The notes under the pieces were generated by a model. It was not told where the DNA came from and searched no databases. It saw only the letters and a list, made by a program, of their open reading frames with translations. From the NCBI GenBank assembly GCA_007258455.2, contig VDFB02254855.1, forward strand, positions 1 to 64,000: a stretch of 64,000 nucleotides of DNA, written 5' to 3'. Below are positions 12,842 through 24,276 of the stretch, in pieces. The position numbers and the translations under genes are program-made. This stretch comes from Sequoia sempervirens. Taxonomy: Eukaryota; Streptophyta; Pinopsida; Cupressales; Cupressaceae. How positions within the stretch are numbered: position 1 is the stretch's first letter; each line of letters begins with the position of its first letter.

Positions 12842-12881
12842 CAGTGTAGCAGGGCACTCGTGAACGAGTGATGCTACACTG
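12842..12881. other. Strong hairpin near the 3' end of the solo LTR
   Basis: CAGTGTAGCA (12842-12851) pairs with TGCTACACTG (12872-12881). Inside this, CACTCGT (12855-12861) pairs with ACGAGTG (12864-12870) around a GA loop. A GGG/A asymmetry is the only interruption. Seventeen base pairs within 40 bp is well beyond chance expectation for this composition. Confidence 0.8.
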
Positions 12882-13289
12882 TCCTCTCACCTAATCTATT
12901 CTAACAATTACAATATCAATAACAAACTAACATTTCTAACCAAATTGATCATAAGATAACATTATACTTAATTACTGCATCATAACTAATTACTAAACCA
13001 TTGCATTATAAAATAATACTGAATTCAAATCACATGATCACCATAAGATTATCACATCGACATATAAAACATTAGAGAGAAAGCATTGCATGATAAAATA
13101 ATCCAAACCTTACATACAGAGTATCATAAATCATAATAATACTATCAATTGTAGCAATCAACTAAACTACGCAACCACACACACCAAATCGATGAATCAA
13201 TCATCATCACAACACAATATCACACTAACATATATCAAAGTATCAAAGAGTATCAAAAAGTATCATAAACATGGGGGTATTACATGTAA

Positions 13290-14597
13290 CTCTATTTTTT
13301 CACTAGTTTAAATGTGACATTATTTATATTTTATTGTTCATGTTCGGATTTGTTGAACCTATTGGTCTTGTATGTATTGAAATTGGAAAATAAGAAATTA
13401 AAGACTTAATAAAATAAACTAAAATCAAATCTAGTTCTAATTTATCAATCCCACTACAAACCTCAAAAATAAATGATGTGATGTTGCTTTACCTTTGGAT
13501 GTGGATGCTAAATCTTAGCAACATAACACTATGATTGATGATTGATTGATTTATGATTTTGACAAATGATATATTTCGATAGAGTTGATTTACATAAGAT
13601 GTGAGATCTGAATTTGGTATAATGGATTTTTATAAATATGTGAGATCTCCATAAATAATGAAGAAAAGGCTATATTTATAGACTATCCAAGGAAAAATCA
13701 AACAAGAGATGAAGATGAGGATGAAGACTCGAGATAATTAGCAAATCAATAGATTCAACTCAACTACAAAATAGAAAATTTTTATTTTGATTCATGAAGA
13801 GATAATATTGAATTTTCTAATTAAAATGATGGATAAATGTGCACATGAAGTTTCCAATTGCATGCTTACTTAACAGAATAATGAAGAGGAATTTTCTAAA
13901 ATACAAAAGAGTTAACTTGTGAGAGAAGATTGAGTTTCTATTATGAAGAAGAGTTAATTGATGATGGAAGGAAGAGTTGACTGAAGAGAAAAGAGGAGTT
14001 AAGTGATGAGTGAAAATTAAATCACATTTAATTAAATAATAAAATAGTATTTAACTAAATGGATAAATGAGAATTATTAATTAATAAATAATTTTTGATA
14101 TGATAAATGGATAATGGGATTAAATGAGAAATGATTATTATTTAATAAATAATAATATATGATGTGATAAATGATTATTAATTAATTAGTGATAGATGGT
14201 AAATGAATGTAATTAATGATGACATAATGACAATTAATATTTGTTGGAATAATTTAGATGTCTACATTTTGCCTCTCTTTGAAGCAATTCTCAAAATGAC
14301 ATTATTTCAAAGAAAAAGAAAAGTAGCCAATATGAAAAATTAGAAGAGATTAAGAAGATGATGATATGCCCCAGCCAGGTGATAAATGACAATTAGAAAA
14401 TATGAGATGATTGATGCCCCCTCAAGAGATTATCTGTGCATAAAATGCATGGGTGATCTCTTGAAAGAGGAAAAATGATGAAAGAAAAAGAATAAAATAT
14501 GGATGCAAGGAACTTGACTATGAATGAAATGATGATTGTTACCACAATTTTTGACCCCTCTCTAAAATTGTGTTCACCCATCCAATTTTTTCCTAAG
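13290..14597. other. Unassigned AT-rich sequence
   Basis: Right flank of the solo LTR. It contains TAAAT/GATAAATG-rich low-complexity DNA around 14030-14230 and no supported gene. Confidence 0.4.
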
Positions 14598-14672
14598 TTA
14601 AAGTGTTGGCTTTCAAAACCTTGTCAGGCCCCGCTTAGGTTGTCACAACCTCATCCCCGCCCAACACTTTAA
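14598..14672. repeat. Short inverted repeat (12-bp arms)
   Basis: TTAAAGTGTTGG at 14598-14609 is the exact reverse complement of CCAACACTTTAA at 14661-14672. The intervening 51 bp contain a second small palindrome, AGGTTGT-C-ACAACCT. It could be a tiny foldback element or the hairpin part of a larger repeat. No target-site duplication was found. Confidence 0.5.
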
Positions 14673-15394
14673 AGTTTAAGTCCACATTTTGAAGTCAGTC
14701 TTTCATAGAGTTTTTAGAACATCAGGGCCAACAGTACTTGTCATAACCTTCATAAATACCAACAAAACTAGAGTTAAAATGTCGGTTCTCGACGAAGTTA
14801 TCAAAACCATGATTTCTTCCAAAGGTGGGATAGTCTTGGAGACTTTTATTCCAAAAAGGGGTGCAAAGAAGATTTTGTTGAAGATATAGCATTTTGGAAC
14901 TCTATAGCAGTTTCAAAACCTCTATTGGTCCCCAAAGAGGTTGTGGAAACCACTCATTTTACTGAAAGGTTTTCTTCTAGCCGTTTCTTTTCAAATATTT
15001 AAAAAGCAGTTGAAGAAAAAAGGAAGATGGGGAAGCTTACATGTGTCAACCTTAGAAAAATGACATTAACTACCCATCCACTCCAACATTAATTGCAAGT
15101 GTTTTTATGTGAATTGAGCTATTTGGGAGGTGCATTATAGTAGCAATTGGAGGAAGAAGCAAATGGGACGGTAGAAATGAAATTATGCAATTGGTAATTC
15201 TTGGAGCTTTGAACACATTTAAAGGTATTATTTTCCTTTGGATGAGCTATAATTTTCTTAAAGATAGTACAATTTTACCTTGAGGTAGAGAATTGCACTG
15301 CCATAATTTTTATTCCGCTCTATAATTTAAGTGTATACTCTAGGGTTTTTATTGCTATGAATATGAATACTAGGGTTATGAGTATGTATCTGGT
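14673..15394. other. Region upstream of the split decayed frame
   Basis: A 66-codon frame at 14689-14889 is present but unrecognised, and it is not connected to the decayed frame that starts at 15395. It may belong to the same old element. No promoter was identified. Confidence 0.3.
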
Positions 15395-15843
15395 TTGACA
15401 AGAACAATTATAGAGATAGGGGATACCAAGCTAGGGCATGTAAGTTTGGATGAGTTTTGGGACAAATTTGGCAAAGATAACCTGCCACCCATTACCCAAA
15501 AATTAATTGAGAATGGGTTGTTACAAGCTACCACATTCCCAGTGGTCATTCAATATCTAGAATTAATACTAAAGTGTATTAATCATTATGACCCTAAAAC
15601 ACAAGAAGTCAAGACAAGTGATAACTGGTTAGTGGTGAAGATTCAAAGAGCTACCTTCGCTTATTTTGCTTAAAACTCTTAGACATCAATATGCAAGTTT
15701 TGATTTTACCTCTTCTTGCATTGCCTTTATAGAAAAGAGAGGCAGGTACAGGAATGTGATTTCCAAGGAGTGGTTTTCCACATCTAAGAAGGGAAAATCT
15801 CAAGTTCTCAAAAGTTTGCATAGAAATCACTTTGTGAATGAAA

Positions 15844-16234
15844 TGTTAGAAAACCAAGATCTGATTGCAAACCAAAAAATACCTTCCACATAAGAGAAAA
15901 GTGAAAAAGCAGAGATTTGCATAAAAACATGCAATTTGATATATTTGAAAAGACCAATTAATCCAAGATCTGATTGCAAACCAGAAAATACCTTCCACAG
16001 AAGAGAAAAATGAAAAAGCAGAGATTTGCATAAAAACATGCAATTTGATATATTTGAAAAGACCAATTAATTACAAGAGATTATTTGCTTTATAAAAGCA
16101 AAGATACCTAAACCTAATCTTATCTTGAGCAACAAGATAGCTCAATAAGATAAAGATGAAAGCCTAAAACTTAGGGATTAAATATGCCTAAGTAAACTTA
16201 TGCAAAGTGTAATTAATAATCAATTACACCAACA
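15844..16234 (-). repeat. LTR (left copy) with internal 109-bp duplication
   Basis: Starts TGTTAGAAAACC and ends ACCAACA on the plus strand. It is 391 bp long, which is the 282-bp LTR plus one extra 109-bp copy. The duplication covers 15854-15962 and 15963-16071. The right-hand LTR has a single copy. Confidence 0.85.
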
Positions 16235-18050
16235 CCCCCCCATAAGTGCAACTTAGGGTGAAGTAGATTATTATACAAATATGAGTCCCAGCAACAAGGC
16301 CTGATCAGGTACTCATGTAAAAATGCAAAGAGAGAGAAACCCCCCTCAGTGAGATGAACTGCTGCGAAGAAACACTAGAAGAACTTTGATGAAGCAACAC
16401 TGGAACCCCAAATCTGGCAAGAAAGGAAAGATAGTTCTATTTGCAAGATACCAATCAGAATCAGAAATGCAACAGCAGACCCGATGCCAAGGAACACTGA
16501 AAACTCACATACTGGATCAACTCTGGAATCTGTAAGCAACAATAGATGAGATGATGACATAATCTGGAAACCATATCTCGATGCCGATGCCAAACTGTGA
16601 CTGAAACTCTTCCATGGGAAGGAGTACCAAAAATAGACTCTGGAACAATAACCACAAAAACATGGCCCTCAAACTGAGAAGAATCTAAACCAATGAGGAT
16701 CAAGAAACGTAATCTCCCAACTGAAGTGTGAACCAATGAATCCGACATGTGTCAAGTTATAGCAAAAAATGAAGCTAGAAGGAGACAATAGGAAACTAGA
16801 CAAACTCATGCGAGTTGTCACCAAAATGAAATATGGATGCAATAACCCCCCTTAATGGAACTTTATATTAGTTCATTTATTACAATACCCAATGATTGCA
16901 TAAGGAGATAATGAAAAATTATAGAAACATAGGGTGAAAATGCAAACCTAGAGCACGAAACAAAAATGAATGCATGCAAAAAATAAGTTGAACATTTTTT
17001 GTAAAAGACCTTAGATCTGCATAGAGGCCGAAACCATCTTTCCAACACTGCAAAAATCATGAAAAATCAGATAAGCGAGTGAAAAGATATGTCCCAGAGT
17101 GAAAACAGCAACATCTGACTTTTGAGGCCCAAAAAAGCATCAAAAAGGAAAAACCAGAAAATATCACTAGCATCAATGCATAGAGCTCGGAAATAGCTTT
17201 CCGGTGATATCTCGTTTGCAAAAAAATGACACCGTATGTGAAAGTTATGCGCATTTCCGTAAAACTACTCAAAACTGCCCAATAAGGTCTCCAATAAGCC
17301 CTTAGGGGCTAAAAAGGTTTGGCCCCTGGTCGCATGGGTAGACCAAGGGGCTGGCGGTAGGCTCCTGGGGCACAGCCCCTGGTCACCCATGTGACCAGGG
17401 CGAGGGGCTGGAAGCCTGGCGGGGGGTTCGGTTTCGGCTCCAGGTCCTTCATAGGACCGCCAGTTGTGAATTAAGCTCGCGGGGGCCGAAGGAAATGAGT
17501 GGCGGACTGGTGGTGAACAAGGGTGGCGGTGGGCCGGCGGTGGCCACCGGGCGGTGATACACATTTGTGGTGGCCGTACAAACCCTCAGCCAAAAAACTT
17601 GATTTTTTATTTTTTATTTTTATTTTTTTTCGAAATCTATGCCTCGGGAACAGTGCCTGGGGGCCGTACGGCCCTTGGGTAAATTTTTTTTGCTTCTCCG
17701 GTCGACAGTGTTCAAATCAGACAAATTTTATATGAAAATGGGGGTTTTTGGGTGCTGTGAATCCAACGGAGAGGTCCGTTTGGGCCCAAAGTGCTCTGAA
17801 AATTAGGCGACCCCTAGATCTAACAGATAAATCACCAATCATACAACCCTCGTAGATCTGGCAAACGATGATGAAAATCAATGAAATAAAAGTCATTTCT
17901 AACTTTTTTCAGCACTCTGAATCCAATAGAAAACCACGATCTGATCCAAGACACTTCAAAAATATGCTCAAGGATTGAAACCCTCGAGGGACTCTGAACG
18001 AGCTCTGCAACGAAATCCTCCAAAAAGGCTAAGAAGGGGCTGCAAATCGT
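16235..18050 (-). other. Non-coding internal region of the short-LTR element
   Basis: No open frame resembles gag, protease, integrase or reverse transcriptase. It includes a GC-rich block at about 17290-17580 with words such as GGCCGTACGGCCC and several GGGGCTGG motifs, which contrasts with the AT-rich surroundings. That block could be captured sequence or a structured packaging region; the sequence alone does not decide this. Confidence 0.55.
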
Positions 18051-18063
18051 GGCTCTGATACCA
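18051..18063 (-). promoter_or_regulatory. Primer-binding site, initiator tRNA-Met type
   Basis: On the minus strand this reads TGGTATCAGAGCC, directly adjoining the LTR end. This is the usual primer-binding site of plant LTR retrotransposons primed by initiator tRNA-Met, and it fixes the element on the minus strand. Confidence 0.9.
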
Positions 18064-18345
18064 TGTTAGAAAACCAAGATCTGATTGCAAACTAGAAAAT
18101 ACCTTCCACAGAAGAGAAAAATGAAAAAGCAGAGATTTGCATAAAAACATGCAATTTGATATATTCGAAAAGACCAATTAATTACAAGAGATTATTTGCT
18201 TTATAAAAGAAAAGATTCCTAAACCTAATCTTATCTTGAGCAACAAGATAGCTTGATAAGATAAAGATGAATGCCTAAAACTTAGGGATTAAATATGCCT
18301 AAGTAAACTTATGCAAAGTGTAATTAATAATCAATTACACCAACA
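18064..18345 (-). repeat. LTR (right copy), 282 bp
   Basis: Matches the left LTR apart from the extra 109-bp unit there and a small number of substitutions. TG...CA ends, with the primer-binding site on its left side. Confidence 0.88.
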
Positions 18346-18827
18346 CCCCCCCATAAGTGCAACTTAGGGAGAAGTAGATTATTATACAAATATGAGTCCC
18401 GGCAACAAGGCCTGATTAGGTACTCATGTAAAAATGCAAAGAGAGAGAAACCCCCCTCGGTGAGATGAATTGCTGTGAAGAAACACTAGAAGAACTTTGA
18501 TGAAGCAACACTGGAACCCCAAATCCTGCAAGAAAGGAAAGATATTTTATACTAATATTGCTAGTACTGGATCCTAGCTTTGATTGAGGGTGAGTGCAAC
18601 CCAATGCTAGGAGGTTCCAATTTTTAATTATTATGATAAGCTACAGTTGGGAAAAATTTATCATCACCATAGGAGAATCAATGACACCTTCACCATGAGG
18701 GTAGCCCAGGGGATACAAGGGGATATTGGTTTAAGGATTACTCCTAAAGCCATTTAGTTAATTAAAACCTATGGGAGCCACTTCATACAATTCCAAAGGT
18801 TCTCATATATCAAGATTGGAGGGTTTG

Positions 18828-21800
18828 TGTTATGCCCTGCATAACCACCCCATTTTATTCTGGAACAAAATGGATCCCCCTTTTCTCTTTCTTTTGTTAC
18901 CTTTGCTTTTTTTGCTTTACTCTTCAAAGTTCTTCTATTTTCTTCCTTTGTTTTCCTCCTAATTTTGATTTTGGTCCTATCTTAGCTTGAGTCAGTTTTC
19001 TTCTTGCTAGAAATTGAATAAAATAATCACAAGCAATAGTGGATTTTATTATAATATGTTTTATTTGCTTCTGAGGACTGATGCAGACCTTGTTTCGTAG
19101 GATTAAATCAAACACATGATGATATTTGTCAAGGGAGCTCAGTTGGAAGGCATTCCCCAATCCAGTTTGGTACAAAATTCCTCTAAGAAGAAATTTAGCA
19201 AGACCTTGCAAATGTCTTGCCAACTACCAGTGCATTTTTTCCATTAGAGGCTCACTGGTCATCCAAACGTTCCTGTCGCCATAGGTTTCTTTGCGTCTCG
19301 CCGACCGGGGAAGCCCTCGCCAAAGGATTTCGCTTTCTGCATAAGGTCTCGGCGAAGGAGGAAAGTCTTGCCGACATGAGATAGTATCGGCAAGAGTTCT
19401 TGCCGATCCATTAGAGTCTCGACAAAAGGAGGATGCTATCAGGGGATCTCACTGGGAAGGATTTACTCTCAGCAAGAAGTCTCACCGACGGGGTGAGGTC
19501 TCGCTGAGGCTGAGCAGTTTCAGGGTAAAGTTCTCCTTTCATGGTAATGTCTTGTTGATACAGTGAATTTTGGGTGACAGAGGAGTGGTCTTGGCAATAG
19601 AGGAATAGTGTCGGCAAGAGGTCTCACTGACATGGTGGATTCTTACCGAAAAGGGTTTGTCTTCGGGGAGAAAGATATGCTCCATGGAAAGTCCTACCGA
19701 CAGAAGAAGGTCCCACCGAAAGTTTGAGCTCGGCGATAATTTTTCCTTCGGCAGGAGGTCTGGCCGATTAGCATGGGTCTCGCCGAAGGGTCACCCTTCG
19801 GTGTAACATAGCGAGCTTGGCGAGAGTGTTTAGTGTTTCCCAAAAGGTCTCACCGATCGAAAGAAGTCTCAATGAAATGGAGCAACATCAAGCGGGGGAT
19901 TTTGTATTCGCCATGAGGTATGGCCGATATGCTAGGGTCTCCTTAAAATGCTCTTGGCTCGGCGAAAGGAAGCTTCGGTCAGTATAAAGTCTCACCGACC
20001 GAAGGGAGTTTGGGCGAAGAAGTGGGGGTCTGGGCGAAGAAGTGGTGTCTCACCGATAGGTTGTCCCTTCGAGGAGAAAGATATATGTGCCATGATGTTT
20101 GGATGAAGGGATAAAGTCTTGCTGACTAGGTGTATGTCTCGGTGAAAGATGAAGGCTCAGCGAGAGGTCTCACCAATGAAGCAGGGTCTCAGTGAAAGGA
20201 GATGTATTCGCCAGGAAGTCTAGCTAAACAATAAATGTCTCGCTGAAAGAGTTGTGGTTTCGACAAGAGGTCACATCGATAGCGATGGATTTTCCAAAGA
20301 AAGGGACATCGATATAACCGAGGGGAACTCGCCATAACCTCTGGCCAATAGTGAGGAGTCTTGCCGAAATAAATTGAGCTCGGTGAGAATAAAAAATTTG
20401 ACATGATGTCTCGTCGACCTAGAGATATCTCGACGAAGGGAGCTAGTCTCTACGAAACAGGGTGATATCGCCACAAGGTCTTCCCGACTGATGGGGGTCT
20501 GCCTGACATAAAAATGAGCTCACCAAAGGATTTTGAGCCTTGCCGTGACATCCCATTGATTTGAAGAAGTCTTTCCGAAACAAAAAGCTTGAGCTCGAAG
20601 AATAAGAATGAGCTCGGGGAGAAAAGAAGACATCGCCATGAACTCTCACCGACCCGGTAGGGTCTTGCCAATATAGAATGTGCTCGCCGAGATAGAGAGA
20701 CTTTAGGGTAGCATCTTGCCGACCCTCTAATGTCTCCCCAACATGGGTGTGCTTGTCAAAGAAAGAAAGGGCTTGCTGAGAGGTCTTGCCGAGGGAATGT
20801 TGTCTTATTGATGGGTTTTATGGTGTCGATATGAATTGCACAACTCGATGAGAGCTCTTGCCGACTATCACATGTTACGCCGATAGCTACTAGAAGAGAC
20901 ATAATCGCATCGGGGAGACACGATTAGTGTCTCACCGACATGCGATTCCATTCGAATGACCTTTGACCGCCTGAGAATCTTACGTGGCCTATGTGCCACC
21001 AATCAGAAGAAGCTAAAGGGAGGCTTGATGCCCCAGAGATAGTCAACGTGCAGAAATATCTAGAGCAGGAAGGAAGTCGAAGGAAAGAAACAACCACGAG
21101 TCACAGGGACAGCTATGAGGTCTATTGGTGAAAGGAAGATCAGTATTAATGGAAATGCTTTGGGGCATTCAAGGTAGCTCTGCAAAGGAGTTTGAAGATG
21201 GTCACGAAGGCTAGAGTTAATGTTGTAGCTGCAAAAGATCTACAGATCATCCCCAGAATAATCTTTCACCAACATGGATAGTGAGAATGCAATTCAATGT
21301 AGCATTAACTATATTCAAAAGATCTAAGGGCTAACCCTCCTACAACGAAGTGAGATATTTTGTAAACCCTAAAATTAGGGGCCAACACATTCTTTTTGAT
21401 ACACTTTGTATATATGGCATTCTTGCCTCTTTGTAAAGGGTTAGAAGAAGTTAGAAAAAAAATAGAAGATAATAGAGTAGACAAGTCTAGAAATAGATTT
21501 TCAAGAATAAGAATTTTCTGAAGGATAGAAGAGACAGAGTTGCATCTGGATTCTGTGTAATGGGAGCTTCTTTTGTCTTCTTAGTTAGGAGTTAGATTCA
21601 ACAGAAGCCTGTAATGTATTTTTTCAAGTTTTATTAGTATAGGTGGAAACAATTTGGAGTCATGGATTTCCTATACACTGGTGATTGTGTCAGATTTGTA
21701 AATGTTGCTTACCTGTTTCACTAACAGTAGAAGCAACTAGGTTTAAATCCACTTCAAATTATGTTTCAGAATGTTGTTTATCTTGGTTTAATCATTTGAT

Positions 21801-22273
21801 TCGAGAAGCTTTAAAGGAATGAAGTCTTATTTTATGTTTTGTTTGATTGATAACTTACAATCTGTTATTGAAATTAGCACTGTGAATGAATGAAACTGTG
21901 TGTTAGTCACAAGTTAATTTTGTTCTACAATTTTAGTTAGGAATTCCTTGAAAGCTAACAAGTCTGGTTAAATTGGATGAATTAACATTTTTTATGTTCC
22001 AAAGCTCTGATCTATCTTTTTCTATTTCTTTAAAAACCCTGGTTAGAGTAGGTTTAAAGTTTATGTTTGATCTCAGAAAAATCCAGAAGCTCAACACCAA
22101 CAGACCCCTTGAACATTATAGTTCACATCAATAACTGAGTAAAATCAGTACAGTTGAGAACCAACTACAAATACCTTAGGAGCTAAGATATCCATGTGTT
22201 GTCTTTCTCTTTTAGGAGAAACAGAATCGCAATATTCTATTTGCATGTTGTTGTTCCATCAAACATGTCAACA
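18828..22273. mobile_element. 3.4-kb solo LTR with GTTTG target-site duplications
   Basis: The insert starts TGTTATGCCC and ends TGTCAACA, with GTTTG directly before (18823-18827) and directly after (22274-22278). Removing the insert plus one GTTTG joins the decayed host frame in phase, which independently supports both ends. There is no second LTR, primer-binding site or coding frame inside, so it is read as a solo LTR. About half of its length is a degenerate TCGCCGA-type array. Its ends resemble those of the other two long solo LTRs only in general pattern, and I cannot show it is the same family. Orientation is unknown. Confidence 0.83.
19255..20950. repeat. Degenerate array of TCGCCGA / TCGGCGA words
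   Basis: For about 1.7 kb, words such as GTCTCGCCGA, GTCTCACCGAC, CTTGCCGAC and GCTCGGCGAGA recur every 15-40 bp. TCGCCGA and TCGGCGA are reverse complements, so the core occurs in both orientations. A looser super-unit of about 65-85 bp can be followed from 20207 to 20640: a TCGCCATGAGGTCT-like word, then a GCCGA word, then an AGCTCGGCGA-like word. CpG content is far above the surroundings although the words are decaying, with many CACCGA and CTTGCCGA variants. It lies wholly inside the solo LTR. Confidence 0.8.
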
Positions 22274-24276
22274 GTTTGATGGTGCTCCACTAAAGCTTCC
22301 TAAGTATATAGAAGACAAGCTTGTTTTGATAGAAGTCCATAGATAGGTGGAAAAGGTAAATAAAAGGTGTGAGGAGAGGAAAAAGGTTGGTATATAGTTT
22401 CCTATTGGACTTGGCTATTTTTCTTGCAATTCTATGTCTGGTGCACTTAATGTTGAAAGGGACTTTGTCAAATATACTTTGCAGTTCTATGATGAGAGAT
22501 TTCCTTTTGATAGTAAAGATTTTATGAAGAACAACCTACAACTAGGTCTTGGATTCCATCATGTCCCTAAGCTAAAGGATTATTGAGTTGACTACATTGA
22601 TGAATATGAGGTAAGAAGAAGTTGTATGAGGTTGACTTTAAGATAGATAAAGGCATTCAACTTAAATTGGGATATCCAAGGTATTGAAGATGATGAGTCT
22701 GATCTACTGGATCATATCTTCATCAAACACATCTAAGTTTATCCAATTATGTCTATGGACTGGAGCATTCAAGAAATTGAGAACATTGAGGCTAATATTA
22801 CCATTGTCTTAAGAAGAACACAAGAGTGGGTTGCTAGAAAGAATGTATAAAAACAAGCTCTCCCCACTAGGTCACAAAGTACTCAGTCACAAAGAGAAAG
22901 TAGTCAACTGACTATAACCTTGGGAGCATAGACTTCTACCTCACAAGTACCATTAGGAGGATAGGATGGTGGAGATGATGAGCCTAGAATTTTCCAGAGA
23001 AAACTTATAGGGAAGATTCCCTTGAACCTCCTCAAAAGCATAAGGAAACAGCTAAAGAAGAAGAAATAGTCAATGTATCCACTTCTCCATCTCAAGAAAG
23101 TACTTCTTCTCTAGAACCTTCTCTTGGTAGAGATATACATATTTCCCCTAGGGTATGTCCTACTCTCTCCTCTCCAGAACAAGAGTGATTTGTTACTCCT
23201 CCCTTAAGAAGAATGTTATTTGGCTCCTCTAGTTCCAAGTCAACTACCACACATACCACCTCTTCTTGGCTTGAACATACATTGCCAAGGAAAATAAAAA
23301 TTATCTAGGTGAGCCTCCCAAAGAAGGACCTTATAGGTCAAATGATTCAGAGGAATTCTAATCCCAAGAGGTTGAAGACTACATTTAAATTGTTAGAAGA
23401 TGATAGCATAAGAAACATATGTGTAGAAGTAGCCCATCCTTCTATGTAAAAAGAAGTAGGCCAAGCCATTGCTAGTGTTTTTAATGCTACTAGAATAAAT
23501 TTGGGGCCTTCTATAAGGGATGGAGATGTGCATAAATTTAAGATAACAATAGCTAGATTGGTAGGAAAAACAACTAAGGATAAGAAAATAAAATATAAGC
23601 TAAAGGGTCAAGTCAAGGTCCTCACTAAGTGCTTAAAGTCTATTTTTAACATAGCCCCACAACCAATTGCTTAGATAGAAGTTGTTTTCGACCTGAAATC
23701 ATCAATTGGAAAGGATATGGTGAGTAAGATGCAAAACTATAAGGTTTTTAGAAAGGCTACAAAGGCATGGGCCACAAAAATCTTGAATAAAGGAAATCAT
23801 TTCATTTTAGATATGAATAAAGTAAGTAAGGAATTTGATGCTCTGAAAATAAAAGTAGAAAAAGATATCTCTATAGCTAAGCTTGAATAATTAGTATAGA
23901 CAAGTACTCTCAATAATCTTAAAGGAATGGTGGAACTAGGCCCTAAGAGATTGGTTAGTAAGAAGATCATCCCAAATGTTGTAGACAATCATTTTTTCAT
24001 GTGGAAGAAGAGAATGGAATGAAAATTTTCATTCATCAAACAAAGTCTGCAAGACTTTGGAAAAGTTCTATTAGAATGCAATGCAACCAAGGGTGAGGTT
24101 CAAAAGAACTTCTCAAGACTTGGCTTATCTCTCACAAAGGAAGGTAGAAATAAAGATGAGGATGAAGAGCTTCTAAAAAGAAACTTTAAAGGGATGGTTG
24201 ATAACATTTGTAACAACTGGCCTTTCAATGATAAAAGCCTACGAAGGTTTAGTGGTATTGATCTAATTGTGTACTA

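Larger units (their letters stand above)
8940..13284. mobile_element. 4.3-kb solo LTR with TGTAA target-site duplications
   Basis: The element starts TGTCATGCC and ends GGTATTACA, the canonical TG...CA ends of an LTR. It is flanked on both sides by the identical pentamer TGTAA (8935-8939 and 13285-13289). I find no second copy of its first few hundred bases inside it, no primer-binding site and no coding frame, so it is best read as a solo LTR left by LTR-LTR recombination. The sequence at 27497-32333 shares many ordered landmarks with it, including the GGGGTACACG word, the GGGGTGC...GTTCCACC block, CCCCTTTGTGCGCTG and CTCTCGCCCAAA, so the two are members of one long-LTR family. A complete non-autonomous element with unrecognised short LTRs is a less likely alternative. 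Transcription direction is undetermined. Confidence 0.82.
15844..18543 (-). mobile_element. Non-autonomous short-LTR retrotransposon in tandem-LTR form, right end truncated
   Basis: Reading on the minus strand the order is: partial internal (18543-18346), LTR (18345-18064), primer-binding site, internal region (18063-16235), then LTR (16234-15844). The LTR is 282 bp with TG...CA ends. Both LTRs are followed on the plus strand by the same CCCCCC-CATAAG tract, which is the complement of a polypurine tract. The 198 bp at 18346-18543 match 16235-16432, so two internal regions shared the middle LTR. No gag or pol can be read in the 1.83-kb internal region, so the element depended on proteins from elsewhere. 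The left boundary is clean (TGAAA precedes TGTTAG). The right end stops inside internal sequence and joins the host frame directly, so no right target-site copy remains. It interrupts the decayed frame at 15395-24276. Confidence 0.78.
15395..24276 (+). pseudogene. Decayed long reading frame of the unclassified family, copy 2, split by two insertions
   Basis: Three exposed segments (15395-15843, 18544-18827, 22274-24276) read as one plus-strand frame once the inserts at 15844-18543 and 18828-22273 are skipped. At the second junction a GGGTTTG word before the insert and GTTTGATGG after it share the duplicated GTTTG, and the frame continues without loss. At the first junction the codon phase is also kept. 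About 900 codons remain. There are many in-frame TAG, TGA and TAA stops and at least two frameshifts, near 15660 and 22985. A KLP motif with Glu eleven residues after the Pro matches copy 1 at 1-2716. After 22860 the protein becomes Ser/Thr/Gln-rich, then Lys-rich and probably helical. No known enzyme motif is visible. I cannot name the family. A gag-like or ORF1-like protein of a retroelement is an inference only. Confidence 0.6.

Noticed and set aside
15827..16066. Minus-strand frames of 65-79 codons repeated in the short LTR
   Set aside because: They follow the 109-bp duplication and the LTR itself; no coding support, and the frame differs between copies.
19255..20950. CRISPR or coding repeat protein in the TCGCCGA array
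   Set aside because: Spacing is irregular, the core occurs in both orientations, and no frame stays open.
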